This document shows, piece by piece, positions 5,770-5,967 of a stretch of 5,967 bases of DNA. Origin of the DNA: Gammaproteobacteria bacterium (GTDB taxonomy: Bacteria; Pseudomonadota; Gammaproteobacteria; UBA5335; SLRW01); contig SLLK01000021.1 of NCBI GenBank assembly GCA_007134115.1, positions 1-5,967 on the forward strand, given 5' to 3'. The notes below the pieces were generated by a model that saw nothing but the letters and a program-made list of their open reading frames with translations, had not been told where the DNA came from and searched no databases. Positions within the stretch are counted from its first letter, which is position 1; the number at the start of each line of letters is the position of its first letter. A program made the position numbers and the translations under genes.

Positions 5770-5967
5770 ATGAATGCATTTATGCGCTTTTTACAAAAGT
5801 TGAAAACAATTTTAAGAAGCGGCTGGACCGCGGCATTATTGATTTTTCTTTATATAATCGCCTTAATAAGCGCACCAAGAATTTCATCTGATAATTACTT
5901 CTATGAATTAGAGGTCAGCAAAATCGCGCTATCTCTTATCGCGATTTGGTTTATAGTTGCAGTCGTA
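5770..5967 (+). CDS. Unrecognised membrane protein, N-terminal part (3' end outside window)
   Basis: An open frame runs from ATG 5770 to the window edge: 66 residues beginning MNAFMRFLQKLKTILRSGW. I do not recognise the family. A basic amphipathic start precedes a hydrophobic segment (about 20-35, AALLIFLYIIALISA). A short polar loop follows (36-50), then a second hydrophobic segment (52-66) that continues beyond the edge, so it is probably an inner-membrane protein with the N-terminus inside. A weak Shine-Dalgarno-like ggggtaag lies at 5760-5767. Codon use is strikingly different from the neighbours: five TTA, one CTA and one TCA in 66 codons, against none in the 1093 codons of nrdJa. That points to horizontal acquisition. 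The hairpin immediately upstream leaves little room for its own promoter outside the repeat. Confidence 0.65.
   Translation, partial: MNAFMRFLQKLKTILRSGWTAALLIFLYIIALISAPRISSDNYFYELEVSKIALSLIAIWFIVAVV

Noticed and set aside
5632..5770. Integron attC site preceding a cassette gene.
   Set aside because: Size and position fit, but the expected core motifs (RYYYAAC at the left end, GTTRRRY at the right end) are not present. It is kept only as a general recombination-site possibility.
5591..5779. 62-codon minus-strand open frame across the inverted repeat.
   Set aside because: It spans the palindrome and the end of nrdJb, has no domain, and looks like a repeat-derived spurious frame.

Overview
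The window is GC-rich chromosomal DNA from a proteobacterium, most likely a gammaproteobacterium. That placement rests on a DegQ-type periplasmic protease and a class II ribonucleotide reductase split into NrdJa and NrdJb, an arrangement known from Pseudomonas aeruginosa. It is an inference from gene content, not a species identification.

Layout: (1) 1-1056, minus strand, a DegQ/HtrA serine protease whose C-terminus lies beyond the left edge. (2) 1057-1573, a divergent intergenic region. It holds GC palindromes near degQ and, nearer nrdJ, an AT-rich control region with two NrdR-box matches, a perfect DnaA box and a plausible sigma-70 promoter. (3) 1577-4855, plus strand, the class II (adenosylcobalamin-dependent) RNR catalytic subunit NrdJa, interrupted by an in-frame 376-residue intein (2546-3673). 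The intein carries a LAGLIDADG homing endonuclease. (4) 4921-5628, NrdJb, which carries the TSCPD domain and a cysteine-rich tail. (5) 5632-5757, a 126-base imperfect inverted repeat. (6) 5770-5967, the start of an AT-rich gene for a probable membrane protein, cut by the right edge. Its codon use is unlike its neighbours, which suggests acquired DNA.

How it works together: NrdJa and NrdJb together should make dNTP precursors from ribonucleotides using B12. NrdR boxes and a DnaA box suggest transcription tied to dATP/ATP pools and replication initiation. Production of active enzyme also requires protein splicing, because the intein sits immediately before the thiyl-radical cysteine. That catalytic cysteine is therefore also the +1 splicing nucleophile. 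The intein ends in Gly-Gln instead of the usual His-Asn, which is the most unusual molecular detail in the window. The second point of interest is the inverted repeat at the boundary between the host-like operon and the AT-rich gene.
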